In this document: positions 42,841 to 52,369 of the stretch, piece after piece
Layout: each line of letters begins with the position of its first letter
Position numbering within the stretch: position 1 is the stretch's first letter
NCBI RefSeq assembly: GCF_015062985.1
Contig: NZ_SUTI01000002.1
Coordinates: 99,074-161,635 of the forward strand
Direction of reading: 5' to 3'
Source: Methanobrevibacter sp.
GTDB lineage: Archaea > Methanobacteriota > Methanobacteria > Methanobacteriales > Methanobacteriaceae
DNA: 62,562 nucleotides
Made by a program: the position numbers and the translations under genes
The notes under the pieces: generated by a model
Told to the model about the DNA's origin: nothing
Seen by the model: the letters and a program-made list of their open reading frames with translations, nothing else
The model's database searches: none

Positions 42841-43447
42841 TACTGTATACTTCACCAGTCCTTATATCTACAGTCCTCACATAACCGTCTGCATATTCCT
42901 GCATAACATAATTTTCACCCGCATAATATCTTGCTGTTTCAGGATAAGGGTCTTTTGATGGTGGCAAATTATTAATGTCATATCCTGAGCTTGATGAAGA
43001 TTCTGAACTTGAAGAACTTGCAGAACTTGAAGAAGAGCTTGTTTGAGCTTCAACAACTTTCTCTTTTTCCTTAATTGTTAATTTCTGAGTTGCATTGCAA
43101 CCGGTGAAATTGTCGTTTCCGCCATAACTGATTGTTACATTATATTTTCCGGAATTCTTATCCAATTTTAACTTTCCAACTCCATCACCATCAGTGACAA
43201 CTGAATGATAATCGCTGGTATTGTTTTTATCAGTTATTGTGACGTTAACAGTCTGGTTGGCAATAGCTGTCCCATTAGCATCTGTCAACTTGATTTTAAT
43301 GGAATCTCCCTCAGTCAATGTGGCATTACTTTCAAAAGTTAACTTTGTATCCTGTTTGCTCATGTTTGGCATCATTGCAAAAATTCCAACCAAAAGGGCT
43401 GCAATGATTGCAATCAAAACTATGATTATAATCTTATTGTTGTCCAT
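42827..43447 (-). CDS. N-terminally anchored Ig-like surface protein with Ser-rich linker
   Basis: A 206-residue protein with membrane anchor (IIIIVLIAIIAALLVGIFAM), Ig-like domain (about 35-125), a long serine-rich linker (QTSSSSSSASSSSSESSSSS) and a C-terminal segment (PYPETARYYAGENYVMQEYA, then DGYVRTVDIRTGEVYSN). The C-terminus is distinct from its paralogues. It is cotranscribed with 43463. AGGTAGGTG before the ATG supports the start. Confidence 0.75.
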   Translation of the reverse strand: MDNNKIIIIVLIAIIAALLVGIFAMMPNMSKQDTKLTFESNATLTEGDSIKIKLTDANGTAIANQTVNVTITDKNNTSDYHSVVTDGDGVGKLKLDKNSGKYNVTISYGGNDNFTGCNATQKLTIKEKEKVVEAQTSSSSSSASSSSSESSSSSGYDINNLPPSKDPYPETARYYAGENYVMQEYADGYVRTVDIRTGEVYSNGFR

Positions 43448-43462
43448 TTTTTAACACCTACC

Positions 43463-43915
43463 TTAAAATGTTACTTCAACTTCCTTGATTTCAACACTGT
43501 TTGACACAGGATACTTATGCAATGTTGCACCTTCAGTTTCACCAGTGTCCCAGTTACTCCATTTCCATCCGCTGCCGTCATTGAAATATGCTCTGGACTG
43601 GTAGGAGTTCCTATCCATTTGTTGACCATTTTTGCTTAATGAAACTTCAAATCCTCCGGCTGAAGTGCCTCTCCATTTTTGCGCCTGTACAGTGTACTCC
43701 CCAACGGTTTTAGTGACCTTGGTATCGAACTGATCCAATTCAACTGTTATTGTGTCCGGCACTTCCGGAACGTTTGCGGTTTCATTTACTGCAGCATCAT
43801 CAGTTGTTTCAGCTTCACTGTCCGTTTTTATGAGATTCGGCATAGTTGCAATTATGCCAACCAAAAGAAGAATGATAATCACAAGCAAAGCTATTATTAT
43901 TTTGTTGTTATCCAT
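43463..43915 (-). CDS. N-terminally anchored surface protein without Ig-like domain
   Basis: A 150-residue protein sharing the leader (MDNNKIIIALLVIIILLLVG) of its neighbours, then an acidic linker (about 35-55). The C-terminal domain is different: ITVELDQFDTKVTKTVGEYT, GWKWSNWDTGETEG, and HKYPVSNSVEIKEVEVTF. This fold resembles the FxLD/DUF-type secreted domains of methanogens, but I cannot name it. It is first in its operon with the duplicated 40-base promoter upstream. Confidence 0.7.
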   Translation of the reverse strand: MDNNKIIIALLVIIILLLVGIIATMPNLIKTDSEAETTDDAAVNETANVPEVPDTITVELDQFDTKVTKTVGEYTVQAQKWRGTSAGGFEVSLSKNGQQMDRNSYQSRAYFNDGSGWKWSNWDTGETEGATLHKYPVSNSVEIKEVEVTF

Positions 43916-43942
43916 TGTATCTCCTCGAAAAATAATATTTAA

Positions 43943-43982
43943 TCAAATATAATTTGTGTCAATCATATGTATATAACAATTC
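43943..43982 (-). promoter_or_regulatory. Duplicated promoter (copy B)
   Basis: Identical over 40 bases to 39128-39167. It lies 28 bases before the ATG at 43915 and so should drive 43463 and 42827. The shared sequence suggests coordinate control of the two anchored-protein transcripts. Confidence 0.6.
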
Positions 43983-44146
43983 CTACATGATTTTTGAAAC
44001 TTAATCCTCATGAACTTGTGAAAATTAGTTTACTAAAAACGCAGAGTTAATAATATCGATGAAATCATTCATTAAAATACAAACTGTGAATGAAAGTAAC
44101 AAATAATCAGAGCCCCAAGAAAGAATTATGACATTTGAAAACTTTA

Positions 44147-44185
44147 AAAAAAAGAAAAAAATAGGGAAAAATCAAATCCCTAATT
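44147..44185 (-). terminator. Adhesin-type terminator hairpin
   Basis: On the minus strand TAGGGA pairs with TCCCTA, followed by TTTTTTTCTTTTTTTT. It directly follows the stop of the 931-residue adhesin and belongs to the family of four similar terminators. Confidence 0.6.
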
Positions 44186-46975
44186 AATGGTTATTGTTCT
44201 TGTTTTGGTTTCAGGAAGGTACTTGTAGTTACCGCCGTAGCTGGATTTGAGAGTGTATGTTCCAGGTGCAAAATCCGGCAATGTTAGTGTTGCCTCACCA
44301 TTAACGATTTTGGCTTTGTATGTGCCTCCATTTACAGCGAAATTAACATATCCTGTTGCATCTTCAGCTATGCTTGCAATAAGCACGGTTTTTCCTTCAA
44401 CGGTTCTTTTGACGACTGTCAGTTCCGGTGAAGATTTGGTCACTTCGAGGCTGGCTGTTTTTGTCTGTGCATTGAAGTTGGCGTTTCCCGCATAAACTGC
44501 ACTGACATCATAAGTGCCTGCCTTTAGACCTGCAACGTTCAATGTTGCAACACCATTGACGATTTGAACCTTTTCTGTAACGCCATTGACGGTAATCCTT
44601 ACATTTCCGTTGACATTGCTTGCCATTTTGACTGTGACGACTGCAGTGTCTCCAACATTTATGTCGGTGACTGAAACTGAAGTTATCGGATTTGCCTTAA
44701 CGATATTCAAAGTGGTTTTTACATTCTGTGTATTGTAGTTGACGTTTCCTCCGTAGCGAACGGTTACCTCATAGGATCCTGTTTTAAGTCCTGAAACTGT
44801 GTATGTTGCCTTTGCGTTTGTGATTTTGACCTTTTCACTGACTCCGTTGATGGTAAACCAGACATTTCCCGGAACGTCGTTTGCCAAATTGACAGTGATT
44901 TTTGCATTTTTACCATATGCAGCATCAGGAGCGCTGACCGAAATGATTGGTGTTCCTTTGACCACATTCAATGTTTTTTGAATAGTCTGCGCATTATAGT
45001 TGACATTTCCCGCATAGGATATGGTGACCGGATATGAATCTACGCTTAAACCTGGAATGCTTGCGGATGCTACACGGTCTTTGATTTTGCATACATATTG
45101 GATGCCATTTACAGTGATTCTAACGTTTCCAGGCACATTCTGGGCCAAGTTAACTGTTATGATTGCATTGGTTCCATAGCTGCAGTCATTTGCTTTTGCT
45201 GAAACGATCGGATTGTTCTTGTTCACCTTAATGCTTGTTGAAATTGTATCTGCAATGTATTTGTAATTTCCGGCATATGTAACCTTAACGTCATATGTTC
45301 CCACTTTTAGGCCTGAGACAGTGTAGGTTGCCTTGCCGTTTGTGATTTTAACCTTTTCTGTAACTCCGTTTACGATAAACCTCACATTTCCAGGAACATC
45401 ACTTGCAAGATTAACGATGACCTTAGCACTCTGGCCGTACTTGACTGTTACCGGAGATATGGAAATGAACGGTTTTTCCATGAATTTGCAGTCTGTTGGC
45501 ACAATTCCATAAACAGCATCGCATTCAGAGGAACTGCAATTCACAAAAGTGGAATTGGCTAAAAAACCATCAGATTCGTCCCAGTAAATTGCACCACCAT
45601 CATATGAAGCAGAACAATCTACAAAACTGGAAAGAACCAAAACATCACCTAAATCACACATATAAACAGCACCACCATTCTTAGCAGAACACCTTCTGAA
45701 ATTACATTCGCCCAAAGTACCGTCGCTACCGTACCAGCATATCGCACCGCCACCACCCTTACTGGCAGAACAATCTACAAAGTTACAATAAGCCATGATG
45801 TTTCTAACTCCCATAAGATAGGCTGCGCCTCCAGAATAAGTAGAAACACAATTAACAGAATTACAGTTATAAATTTCAAAATCATCTCCATCAGAGCAAA
45901 TAGCACCACCATCATCTGAAGCAGAACAATTAACAAAGCTGCAATCGCTCAAGACACCATGAGTAGTCCAATAAACAGCACCGCCATCATTTGAAGCAGA
46001 ACAATCCGCAAAACTACAATCACTCAAATTACCATAAACACTATCCCAGTAAACAGCACCACCATCATCTGAAGCACAACAATTCTCAAAACTGCAACCA
46101 CTCAGAAGACCATAGAAACCATCCCAAAAGATAGCACCACCATCATCTGAAGAAAAACAATTAACAAAACTGCAGTTGCTCAAAGAACCATAACTTAAAA
46201 TCCAATCAACAGCCCCACCATAATCTGAAGCAGAACAATTCTCAAATCTACAGCCACTCAAAACACCATTATGAGCATGCCAGAAAACAGCACCACCAAA
46301 TGAAGCAGAACAATCAACAAAACTGCAATCAGTCACAGAGTCAACAGAACCCCAATAAATAGCACCCCCAGCACCCATTAAAGAATGACATTTTACAAAA
46401 CTACAATTGCTCAAAACACCATTAGAACTATACCAATAAACAGCCGCACCATCACGACGGGCAGAACAATCAACAAAACTACAACCACTTAAAGCTCCGT
46501 TGGAACCTTCCCAGACAATAGCACCACCATCTTCTGGTCCATAAGCATTAATGAAATTGATATTTTTCAACACAACATTTGCATGATTTACATTAAAGAT
46601 TTTTGCTTGATCTCTTCCATCGATTGTGAATCCGTTTCCGTTAATTGTGATTTCCTTGTCAATATCAATCCCATTTATATAAAATGAATCACCTGAAAGT
46701 GTAGAATTCATCATCATGCTTGAATCATCATAAGCATAATTCCTTGTTAGGGTTAGTTCGCCATCTGCATTAGCTATTGCATCTGCCAGATTCGTAAAAG
46801 TTCCAGTTGATGCACTTAAAGTTTCTTCATCGGCCATGCCGATATTTTCCTGATTTTCTATCTGATCATAACTGCCTGCCGCAATAGTATCATCCACATC
46901 GACCGCACTTACGCAAGCAATGCTGAGGAAGCAGACAATAAGACAGATAAATATAATTGCCTTTTTAAATATCAT
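44180..46975 (-). CDS. Adhesin-like protein: parallel beta-helix with 13 Cys-rich repeats and five Ig-like repeats
   Basis: A 931-residue secreted protein. The signal peptide is MIFKKAIIFICLIVCFLSIA, with likely cleavage at VSA. Residues about 150-500 hold about 13 repeats of roughly 26 residues beginning GGA(I/V) with two cysteines (for example GGAVYWDSVYGNLSDCSFAD), a parallel beta-helix. Residues about 505-930 contain five Ig-like repeats with PGNVRFTVNG-, SGLKxGTYDV- and YAGNxxYxAQT-like motifs. There is no C-terminal membrane anchor or sorting motif. Such proteins in gut Methanobrevibacter are thought to bind host or bacterial surfaces. Confidence 0.85.
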   Translation of the reverse strand: MIFKKAIIFICLIVCFLSIACVSAVDVDDTIAAGSYDQIENQENIGMADEETLSASTGTFTNLADAIANADGELTLTRNYAYDDSSMMMNSTLSGDSFYINGIDIDKEITINGNGFTIDGRDQAKIFNVNHANVVLKNINFINAYGPEDGGAIVWEGSNGALSGCSFVDCSARRDGAAVYWYSSNGVLSNCSFVKCHSLMGAGGAIYWGSVDSVTDCSFVDCSASFGGAVFWHAHNGVLSGCRFENCSASDYGGAVDWILSYGSLSNCSFVNCFSSDDGGAIFWDGFYGLLSGCSFENCCASDDGGAVYWDSVYGNLSDCSFADCSASNDGGAVYWTTHGVLSDCSFVNCSASDDGGAICSDGDDFEIYNCNSVNCVSTYSGGAAYLMGVRNIMAYCNFVDCSASKGGGGAICWYGSDGTLGECNFRRCSAKNGGAVYMCDLGDVLVLSSFVDCSASYDGGAIYWDESDGFLANSTFVNCSSSECDAVYGIVPTDCKFMEKPFISISPVTVKYGQSAKVIVNLASDVPGNVRFIVNGVTEKVKITNGKATYTVSGLKVGTYDVKVTYAGNYKYIADTISTSIKVNKNNPIVSAKANDCSYGTNAIITVNLAQNVPGNVRITVNGIQYVCKIKDRVASASIPGLSVDSYPVTISYAGNVNYNAQTIQKTLNVVKGTPIISVSAPDAAYGKNAKITVNLANDVPGNVWFTINGVSEKVKITNAKATYTVSGLKTGSYEVTVRYGGNVNYNTQNVKTTLNIVKANPITSVSVTDINVGDTAVVTVKMASNVNGNVRITVNGVTEKVQIVNGVATLNVAGLKAGTYDVSAVYAGNANFNAQTKTASLEVTKSSPELTVVKRTVEGKTVLIASIAEDATGYVNFAVNGGTYKAKIVNGEATLTLPDFAPGTYTLKSSYGGNYKYLPETKTRTITIN

Positions 46976-47097
46976 TTATTGACTCCCATTTTATTATTGA
47001 TTAATATAACCTTTATAAAAATTAGCATATATCTGTTTTGAAAAAAAATTTTACATTGAATAGTTTACACTAAAATGGCCAAAATATGAAATGATTT

Positions 47098-47137
47098 AAA
47101 AAAAGAAGAAAAAATAGGGAAGTCAAACCCTATTTTA
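47098..47137 (-). terminator. Adhesin-type terminator hairpin
   Basis: On the minus strand AATAGGG pairs with CCCTATT, followed by TTTTCTTCTTTTTTT. The stem includes the stop region of the 1382-residue adhesin and is the best-preserved member of the four-copy family. Confidence 0.65.
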
Positions 47138-50100
47138 CTGAAACTGTTTTTGTTTTTGTCTGCGCAAGGTACTTGTAGTTACCGTTATATGTCGCTTCAA
47201 CGACATGGCTACCTGATTTGAGGTCAGGTAAGGAAATACTTGCAACACCATTGGTGATTGGAACTTTGTATTGTGATCCGTTGACTTTAATCCAAACGTT
47301 GCCCGGAGCGTCTTCAGCCAATTTCACTGTTATCACAGGATTTCCGTCCACTGTTGATTTTGAAATGGAAATTCCAGGTGAAAGCTTGTTAATGGTCAAA
47401 TTGGATGTGAATGTTTGGGCATCGAAGTTTGCGTTTCCTGCATAGTATGCACTCACGTCATAAGTGCCGGCCTTAAGGCCTGAAACGGTCAAGGTTGCAA
47501 CACCGTTGACTATTTGAACCCTTTCAGTTTCACCATTTATGGTTATTTTAACAAATCCGTTGACATTGCTTGCCATTTTAACTGTGACTGTGGCATCACG
47601 GCCAACATAATTGTTTTTAACTGAAATGGATGTTATTGGAGTTCCTTTAACCACGTTAAGGGTGGTTGTGTAGTTTTGTGCATTGTAATTGGTACTGCCC
47701 TTATACATTACGTTTACATCATAAGTTCCGCGTTTAAGTCCTGAAATGGAATATGTTGCTATGCCGTTTGTAATTGGAGCTTTTTCAGTTACTCCGTTGA
47801 TGGTAACATGCACATTACCGTTGGCACGATTGCCCATGTTAACAGTGATTACGGCATCTGATCCGAAGCCTGCGTCAGGTGCGTCAACTGATATGATTGG
47901 TGTTCCTTTAACAACTTTAAAGGTTGTTGTTTTTGTTTTTTCTACTATATTAGCAGTGCCCTTATAGAGAGCGCTTACTTCGTAGGTGCCCCTTTCCAAA
48001 CCTGAGAATGTGGCTGTTGCAACACCATTTGTAATTGGAGCCTTTTTGGTAACATTATTTACAGTGACATGAATATTACCGTTCACCTTTTGTGCAACAT
48101 TAACTATGACGGTTGCATCTTCATTAAATCCTATGTCCTCTGCAGATACTGAAACTATCGGCTGGGTGAGCTTATTCACTTTAAGAGTAGTGGTTATTGT
48201 ATCGTCAGCATATTTAGCGCTTCCCTTATATCTGATGTCAACAGTATACAATCCATATTTCAAGCCGGAAACTGTGTAGGTTGCAACACCATTTGTAATT
48301 GGAGCCTTTTCGGATTTGCCATTGATGGTAAACCATGCATTGCCTCTAACATCCCTAAACAAATTGACTGTAACATTCACATCTTTTCCGTATCGAGTTG
48401 TTACAGCAGGTGCTGAAATGAAAGGAGATGGCTTATAAACTACGGAAATAGTCTTTTCAAGAACTAAAGTTTCCACTAACTCTGTACTGTTTTCAGGCGG
48501 ATAGTCAGGATTCCAAACTTCAATAGGGTCTCCCGGAAAGTGTGTTACTTTAATATTATACTCGCCTGACTCTGTGATGTTCAAATCAGCCAATGAAATC
48601 TGCAGTTCAGGGCATCCGTGACGGAAACTAGTCAAGCGGAATAGAGTAATATCATCCGGAAATTCCTCTTTTAGTATGGAAATCTTTTCATCTCTGCTCA
48701 ATTCTGCAAATTCTTCCAAAGAAATTTCCATATCCGGAAGATCCATTTCCCTTAATTCTTCCAAATCAGCATCCAATACGCCGTTATTGTTAATCCAATT
48801 TTCGAAAATCAGATTGCCTAAGCCTTCAACTTTCTGGTCATTTACATAGACATTGAATTGGCCTTCACCGAGTTCAATCCAAATTGTTTGCGGGTTTGCA
48901 TCTTTTCCCACTATGCTTACTGCAGTATCATCTTCACTGGTCATGACCTCCTCATTGATGGTTACGTCATATACTCTGGCCACATCGTCAGGAGTAACAA
49001 TTTGAGACAGGTAATCAGCGTGTCTGATACGTTTAAATGTTAATGAATCGCTTCCAAAATTCAAAGTGAATGTTATGATTCTGTTTTCAGGAAGACTCAT
49101 CAAGTTATACTCATCTAAGGAAACTATATATCTATATCCTAAAGTAGAATAGTCGAATTGAGGGTCTACGAATCCTTCCAATGACTTTCTATAAAGTACA
49201 GTGGAATCGTCGCTTACAACTATGCTTCCTTCGGTGCCTTCATATGACCCTGGAATGCTGAATTCAATGAAATTGCCTCTAGGGTGCGGACCCATCCTCT
49301 CAGGATCATTAAAGTCTCCAAGAGTTATGTTACCAACGAAAACATATAACTCGACTTCATCTCCTTCATACATGTGGAAAATTGCAGTATCTTCATCTAT
49401 CTCGATGACATATTCCCAAACGTCTTCATCGAAGCAATCAAGACTAATGCTTAAAAGGTCCTTATCATTGAGTTGAGTCAAGTCCAGAGCAATCGGATAC
49501 TTTTTAGCCTCTTTAACATCATCGGTTTCATAATCCATTTCCTCTGTATTGAAAGTTGCAAAGTCTTCCCCATTTTTGGTAATGGTGACTGTAACCACAG
49601 TGTCTTCAAATTCATCATTGTCAGGAATCAGCAGATACGCGATGGTTTCATCGTTACCTATTTCAAATTCTAGCTCTTCCTCATCCTCTGCATTGAACTC
49701 CAATTCAATGTCGTCTATAGGGCCGTCTTCCTCTTCATCTCCATCATCATAGAACTCAATAAATCCGCTGCTTCTAATGAGCTCAACGCCATTTTCTTTG
49801 TAAGCAACAAAAATTTGATGTTCGCCAGATTCCAGGTCTTCAAAGAATCCAGGAACAATAAAGTACTGGTTTTCCTCTTCAATAAAATCGCTCAATTCAT
49901 CTAAAGGACCTTCCCATCTCCAGCCTTCATCATAATCGTCAACCCATATCTCTACTGTGCCATCAGAACCTTCAGGTGAGGTAATTGCAATCATTTCTAT
50001 CCAATCATCAAACCAATAGCCGATATCGCCAAAGATTTCGATGGAATGACCATCATCATCGCTCACAATATTCCTGTTGATCATTCTGATTTCTGACTCT

Positions 50101-51278
50101 TCGGTGAATAAAATAGTGCCAGACTGTTGGTTGATGCTTAAAATCGCAGTTATTACATATTCCTGTCCGCCCTCAAAGTCATAGTCGAAGTGATAATTGT
50201 TTATGTAATACCATTTTTTAGATTCATCAGTTCCTCCATGACCTTCTGAATATCTCCAGTAAGGGGAATTGCCATCACCCTCAACAAATTCGCTTAAGGT
50301 TTTGTTTACTTTTAACTCGCCATCAATCATGACCCATATTTCACCATCTTCAAAATTGGAAGGAATTTCTGCAAATACAAATCCGCCACGACCAGGGGAA
50401 TCAATATATGAAAAAGAGTCTATACTGACAGGACTTTTTACATCAATTTCATCTTCTTTGATGTCATCATGCCTGCTGTCATTGAAACCCTGATGGTAAA
50501 CACTGATAAAGTATTTGCCGTCTGCTCCATACATCCCCAATTCTGCCAAGTTCCAATACAGCTTGTTTTCTTCATCCTTATCCGTGACATTCTTGTCGGA
50601 TGTTTCGAAAAATTCATCATCACCATCTTTTCTAACGTCTACAGTAACTGTGCCTGAACTTCCAACAGGACAGTAGACTGCAAATATATCGTCCATAAAA
50701 AGCGCACTAGGTTCAAAAGTGTCCATACTGATATATCTGAATTGACTATAATCGATAGCTTCTATACCTCTCCATGATTCATAAATTTCTTCCCCCTCCT
50801 TTAGATCGTCAGGAGTATTTGTAGAAAAGATGAGAATTATATATCCTCCAGGTTCATTAATATTCAAATCTAGAGGAGTAATGTGAAGGACAGTACCATA
50901 ATCGCTTTCATCGATTCTATAATTGAAACTATAAAGTTCCTGCCAATCATCATTAAGAGTTTTAAAGACAAAGTAATCATTTTGTTCGTCTTCAGGACAT
51001 GTTATGTTGAGTATTTCCAAGTTTTGCTTAGTAAAATCAAATTCTTCCATCAATTCAACCATATAGGGGTCATCATCCCCCTCGTCATCGCCTTCATCAT
51101 TCACGATGAAAGTCGAGTTATCAGTTAAAATTTCATCAGCTGCAGGAGCTTGAACTTCAATATCTCCCCCATCATCACTAACCGCTAGAGTGTCCGCATC
51201 TTCTGATGCACTAACGGCTCCCATTGTTAAAATGGCCAGCAGCAAAAGCGCCGCCAACATCATGTTCTTATATTTCAT
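47130..51278 (-). CDS. Adhesin-like protein with acidic N-terminal region and five Ig-like repeats
   Basis: A 1382-residue secreted protein. The signal peptide is KYKNMMLAALLLLAILTMGA, with likely cleavage near VSA. Residues about 30-940 are very acidic and I cannot assign a family, though several stretches (for example GEIWVMIDGELKVNKTLSEF) look like beta-sandwich units. Residues about 950-1380 hold five Ig-like repeats with the same motifs as the 44180 protein. ATG at 51278 follows AGGTTATAGT; an in-frame TTG at 51299 is less likely. No C-terminal anchor is present. Confidence 0.85.
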   Translation of the reverse strand: MKYKNMMLAALLLLAILTMGAVSASEDADTLAVSDDGGDIEVQAPAADEILTDNSTFIVNDEGDDEGDDDPYMVELMEEFDFTKQNLEILNITCPEDEQNDYFVFKTLNDDWQELYSFNYRIDESDYGTVLHITPLDLNINEPGGYIILIFSTNTPDDLKEGEEIYESWRGIEAIDYSQFRYISMDTFEPSALFMDDIFAVYCPVGSSGTVTVDVRKDGDDEFFETSDKNVTDKDEENKLYWNLAELGMYGADGKYFISVYHQGFNDSRHDDIKEDEIDVKSPVSIDSFSYIDSPGRGGFVFAEIPSNFEDGEIWVMIDGELKVNKTLSEFVEGDGNSPYWRYSEGHGGTDESKKWYYINNYHFDYDFEGGQEYVITAILSINQQSGTILFTEESEIRMINRNIVSDDDGHSIEIFGDIGYWFDDWIEMIAITSPEGSDGTVEIWVDDYDEGWRWEGPLDELSDFIEEENQYFIVPGFFEDLESGEHQIFVAYKENGVELIRSSGFIEFYDDGDEEEDGPIDDIELEFNAEDEEELEFEIGNDETIAYLLIPDNDEFEDTVVTVTITKNGEDFATFNTEEMDYETDDVKEAKKYPIALDLTQLNDKDLLSISLDCFDEDVWEYVIEIDEDTAIFHMYEGDEVELYVFVGNITLGDFNDPERMGPHPRGNFIEFSIPGSYEGTEGSIVVSDDSTVLYRKSLEGFVDPQFDYSTLGYRYIVSLDEYNLMSLPENRIITFTLNFGSDSLTFKRIRHADYLSQIVTPDDVARVYDVTINEEVMTSEDDTAVSIVGKDANPQTIWIELGEGQFNVYVNDQKVEGLGNLIFENWINNNGVLDADLEELREMDLPDMEISLEEFAELSRDEKISILKEEFPDDITLFRLTSFRHGCPELQISLADLNITESGEYNIKVTHFPGDPIEVWNPDYPPENSTELVETLVLEKTISVVYKPSPFISAPAVTTRYGKDVNVTVNLFRDVRGNAWFTINGKSEKAPITNGVATYTVSGLKYGLYTVDIRYKGSAKYADDTITTTLKVNKLTQPIVSVSAEDIGFNEDATVIVNVAQKVNGNIHVTVNNVTKKAPITNGVATATFSGLERGTYEVSALYKGTANIVEKTKTTTFKVVKGTPIISVDAPDAGFGSDAVITVNMGNRANGNVHVTINGVTEKAPITNGIATYSISGLKRGTYDVNVMYKGSTNYNAQNYTTTLNVVKGTPITSISVKNNYVGRDATVTVKMASNVNGFVKITINGETERVQIVNGVATLTVSGLKAGTYDVSAYYAGNANFDAQTFTSNLTINKLSPGISISKSTVDGNPVITVKLAEDAPGNVWIKVNGSQYKVPITNGVASISLPDLKSGSHVVEATYNGNYKYLAQTKTKTVSVK

Positions 51279-51665
51279 ACTATAACCTATATTTAACAAA
51301 TTAATTTCAAATTGAATACACTATTTACTTTGATTGAATCTTTATATATACATTATGATTTATATTTGAATAAAATAGAATCAAAAATAAAATTAAATAA
51401 AAGAATAATTAAATTTTACAAAAATAACTATACTGAATTTAAACAATATTCTAAAAAATAGAATATTTTTTAAAAATAGACATAAGCATATGCAATCCCC
51501 TGCATAAAACTAAAAAAAAGAGCAAAATGGGCGGTAAACTATTTTTTACATGATTTGTTGTGTGAAAAACTGAAAATTAAAAAAAAAGCATGATGATGAC
51601 CAGCGACGGATTAACCGAACTCCCGTCATCAGCACCTATAAAAAAAAGGAGATGATGAAACTGTT
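51279..51665. other. Intergenic region with a terminator and an adhesin promoter
   Basis: A 387-base AT-rich gap with no open frame. On the minus strand, a hairpin formed by GATGAC and GTCATC with an inner ACGG/CCGT (51595-51630) is followed by nine Ts (51578-51587) and probably ends the PH-like/SHOCT transcript. A TTTATATATAC-like TATA element near 51340-51352 is placed to drive the 1382-residue adhesin. Confidence 0.5.
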
Positions 51666-52358
51666 CTACATGTCTGCCAAACATTTGGCTTTGATTTCAT
51701 CAAATTCTTCTTGCGTAATAATACCCATGTCCAGCAATTCCTTTGCTTCCTTAAGCTTTGCCATCGGACTCACTTCGTTTTGGACTACCTGAGTGGGCTG
51801 GGTCTTGGCATTGTGGATGGACAGTATCTTATCATTGACAAAGTCATAGATTTTTTCCGCCTCTTCCTGATATTTCGGAAGATATGAAATCAGGTTTTCA
51901 TTTTGGCTGAATGCACTTGCAGCCATTCCTGGAAGTTCAAATTCAATTGTACCATTTACGACATCGGTTGCATCCCTCTTTTGGATACTGTTGATTTGAT
52001 GGTAATAAACCTTTTTAACACCACCGAAACCGCTCATATACTTTTTCACAGCACTTCCGCTAAAATCAAACTCAATATAATCCTCATATACTGCCAATGT
52101 GCCCTGCAATCCGTTCATGAAATACAAGCAGCCTTCAGGTCTTTGGATATCCCTATGTTCGCCATGAGCATAGTGGTCCATTTTCTGCTTAAAGTTCAAT
52201 CCTCCTTTTTTAAGGTCACCAAGCAATCCTTTTGTTGTACTGAATTCCTCCTGCTGTGCAGTCGCTGCAGGGACAGACCCGTCCATAGAATTTCCACAAC
52301 TTGCACAGAATTTTGCATCATCATCTACCGGATTTCCACAATTCGGACAAAATGCCAT
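51666..52358 (-). CDS. Zinc-ribbon, PH-like and SHOCT protein (module B)
   Basis: A 230-residue soluble protein with three parts: a zinc ribbon (MAFCPNCGNPVDDDAKFCAS), a PH-like domain (about 80-175; GTLAVYEDYIEFDFSGSAVK, VYYHQINSIQKRDATD, TIEFELPGMAASAF), and a C-terminal SHOCT motif (KLKEAKELLDMGIITQEEFD). It parallels 40874-41524 but has the zinc ribbon fused. It lies 11 bases after the zinc-ribbon membrane gene, so they are cotranscribed. Function unknown. Confidence 0.7.
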   Translation of the reverse strand: MAFCPNCGNPVDDDAKFCASCGNSMDGSVPAATAQQEEFSTTKGLLGDLKKGGLNFKQKMDHYAHGEHRDIQRPEGCLYFMNGLQGTLAVYEDYIEFDFSGSAVKKYMSGFGGVKKVYYHQINSIQKRDATDVVNGTIEFELPGMAASAFSQNENLISYLPKYQEEAEKIYDFVNDKILSIHNAKTQPTQVVQNEVSPMAKLKEAKELLDMGIITQEEFDEIKAKCLADM

Positions 52359-52369
52359 TCAAATCACCT

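Noticed and set aside
45480..46520. Regular near-identical repeats that could suggest a CRISPR array
   Set aside because: Repeat spacing of about 78 bases is uninterrupted in one reading frame and encodes beta-helix rungs; there are no unique spacers.
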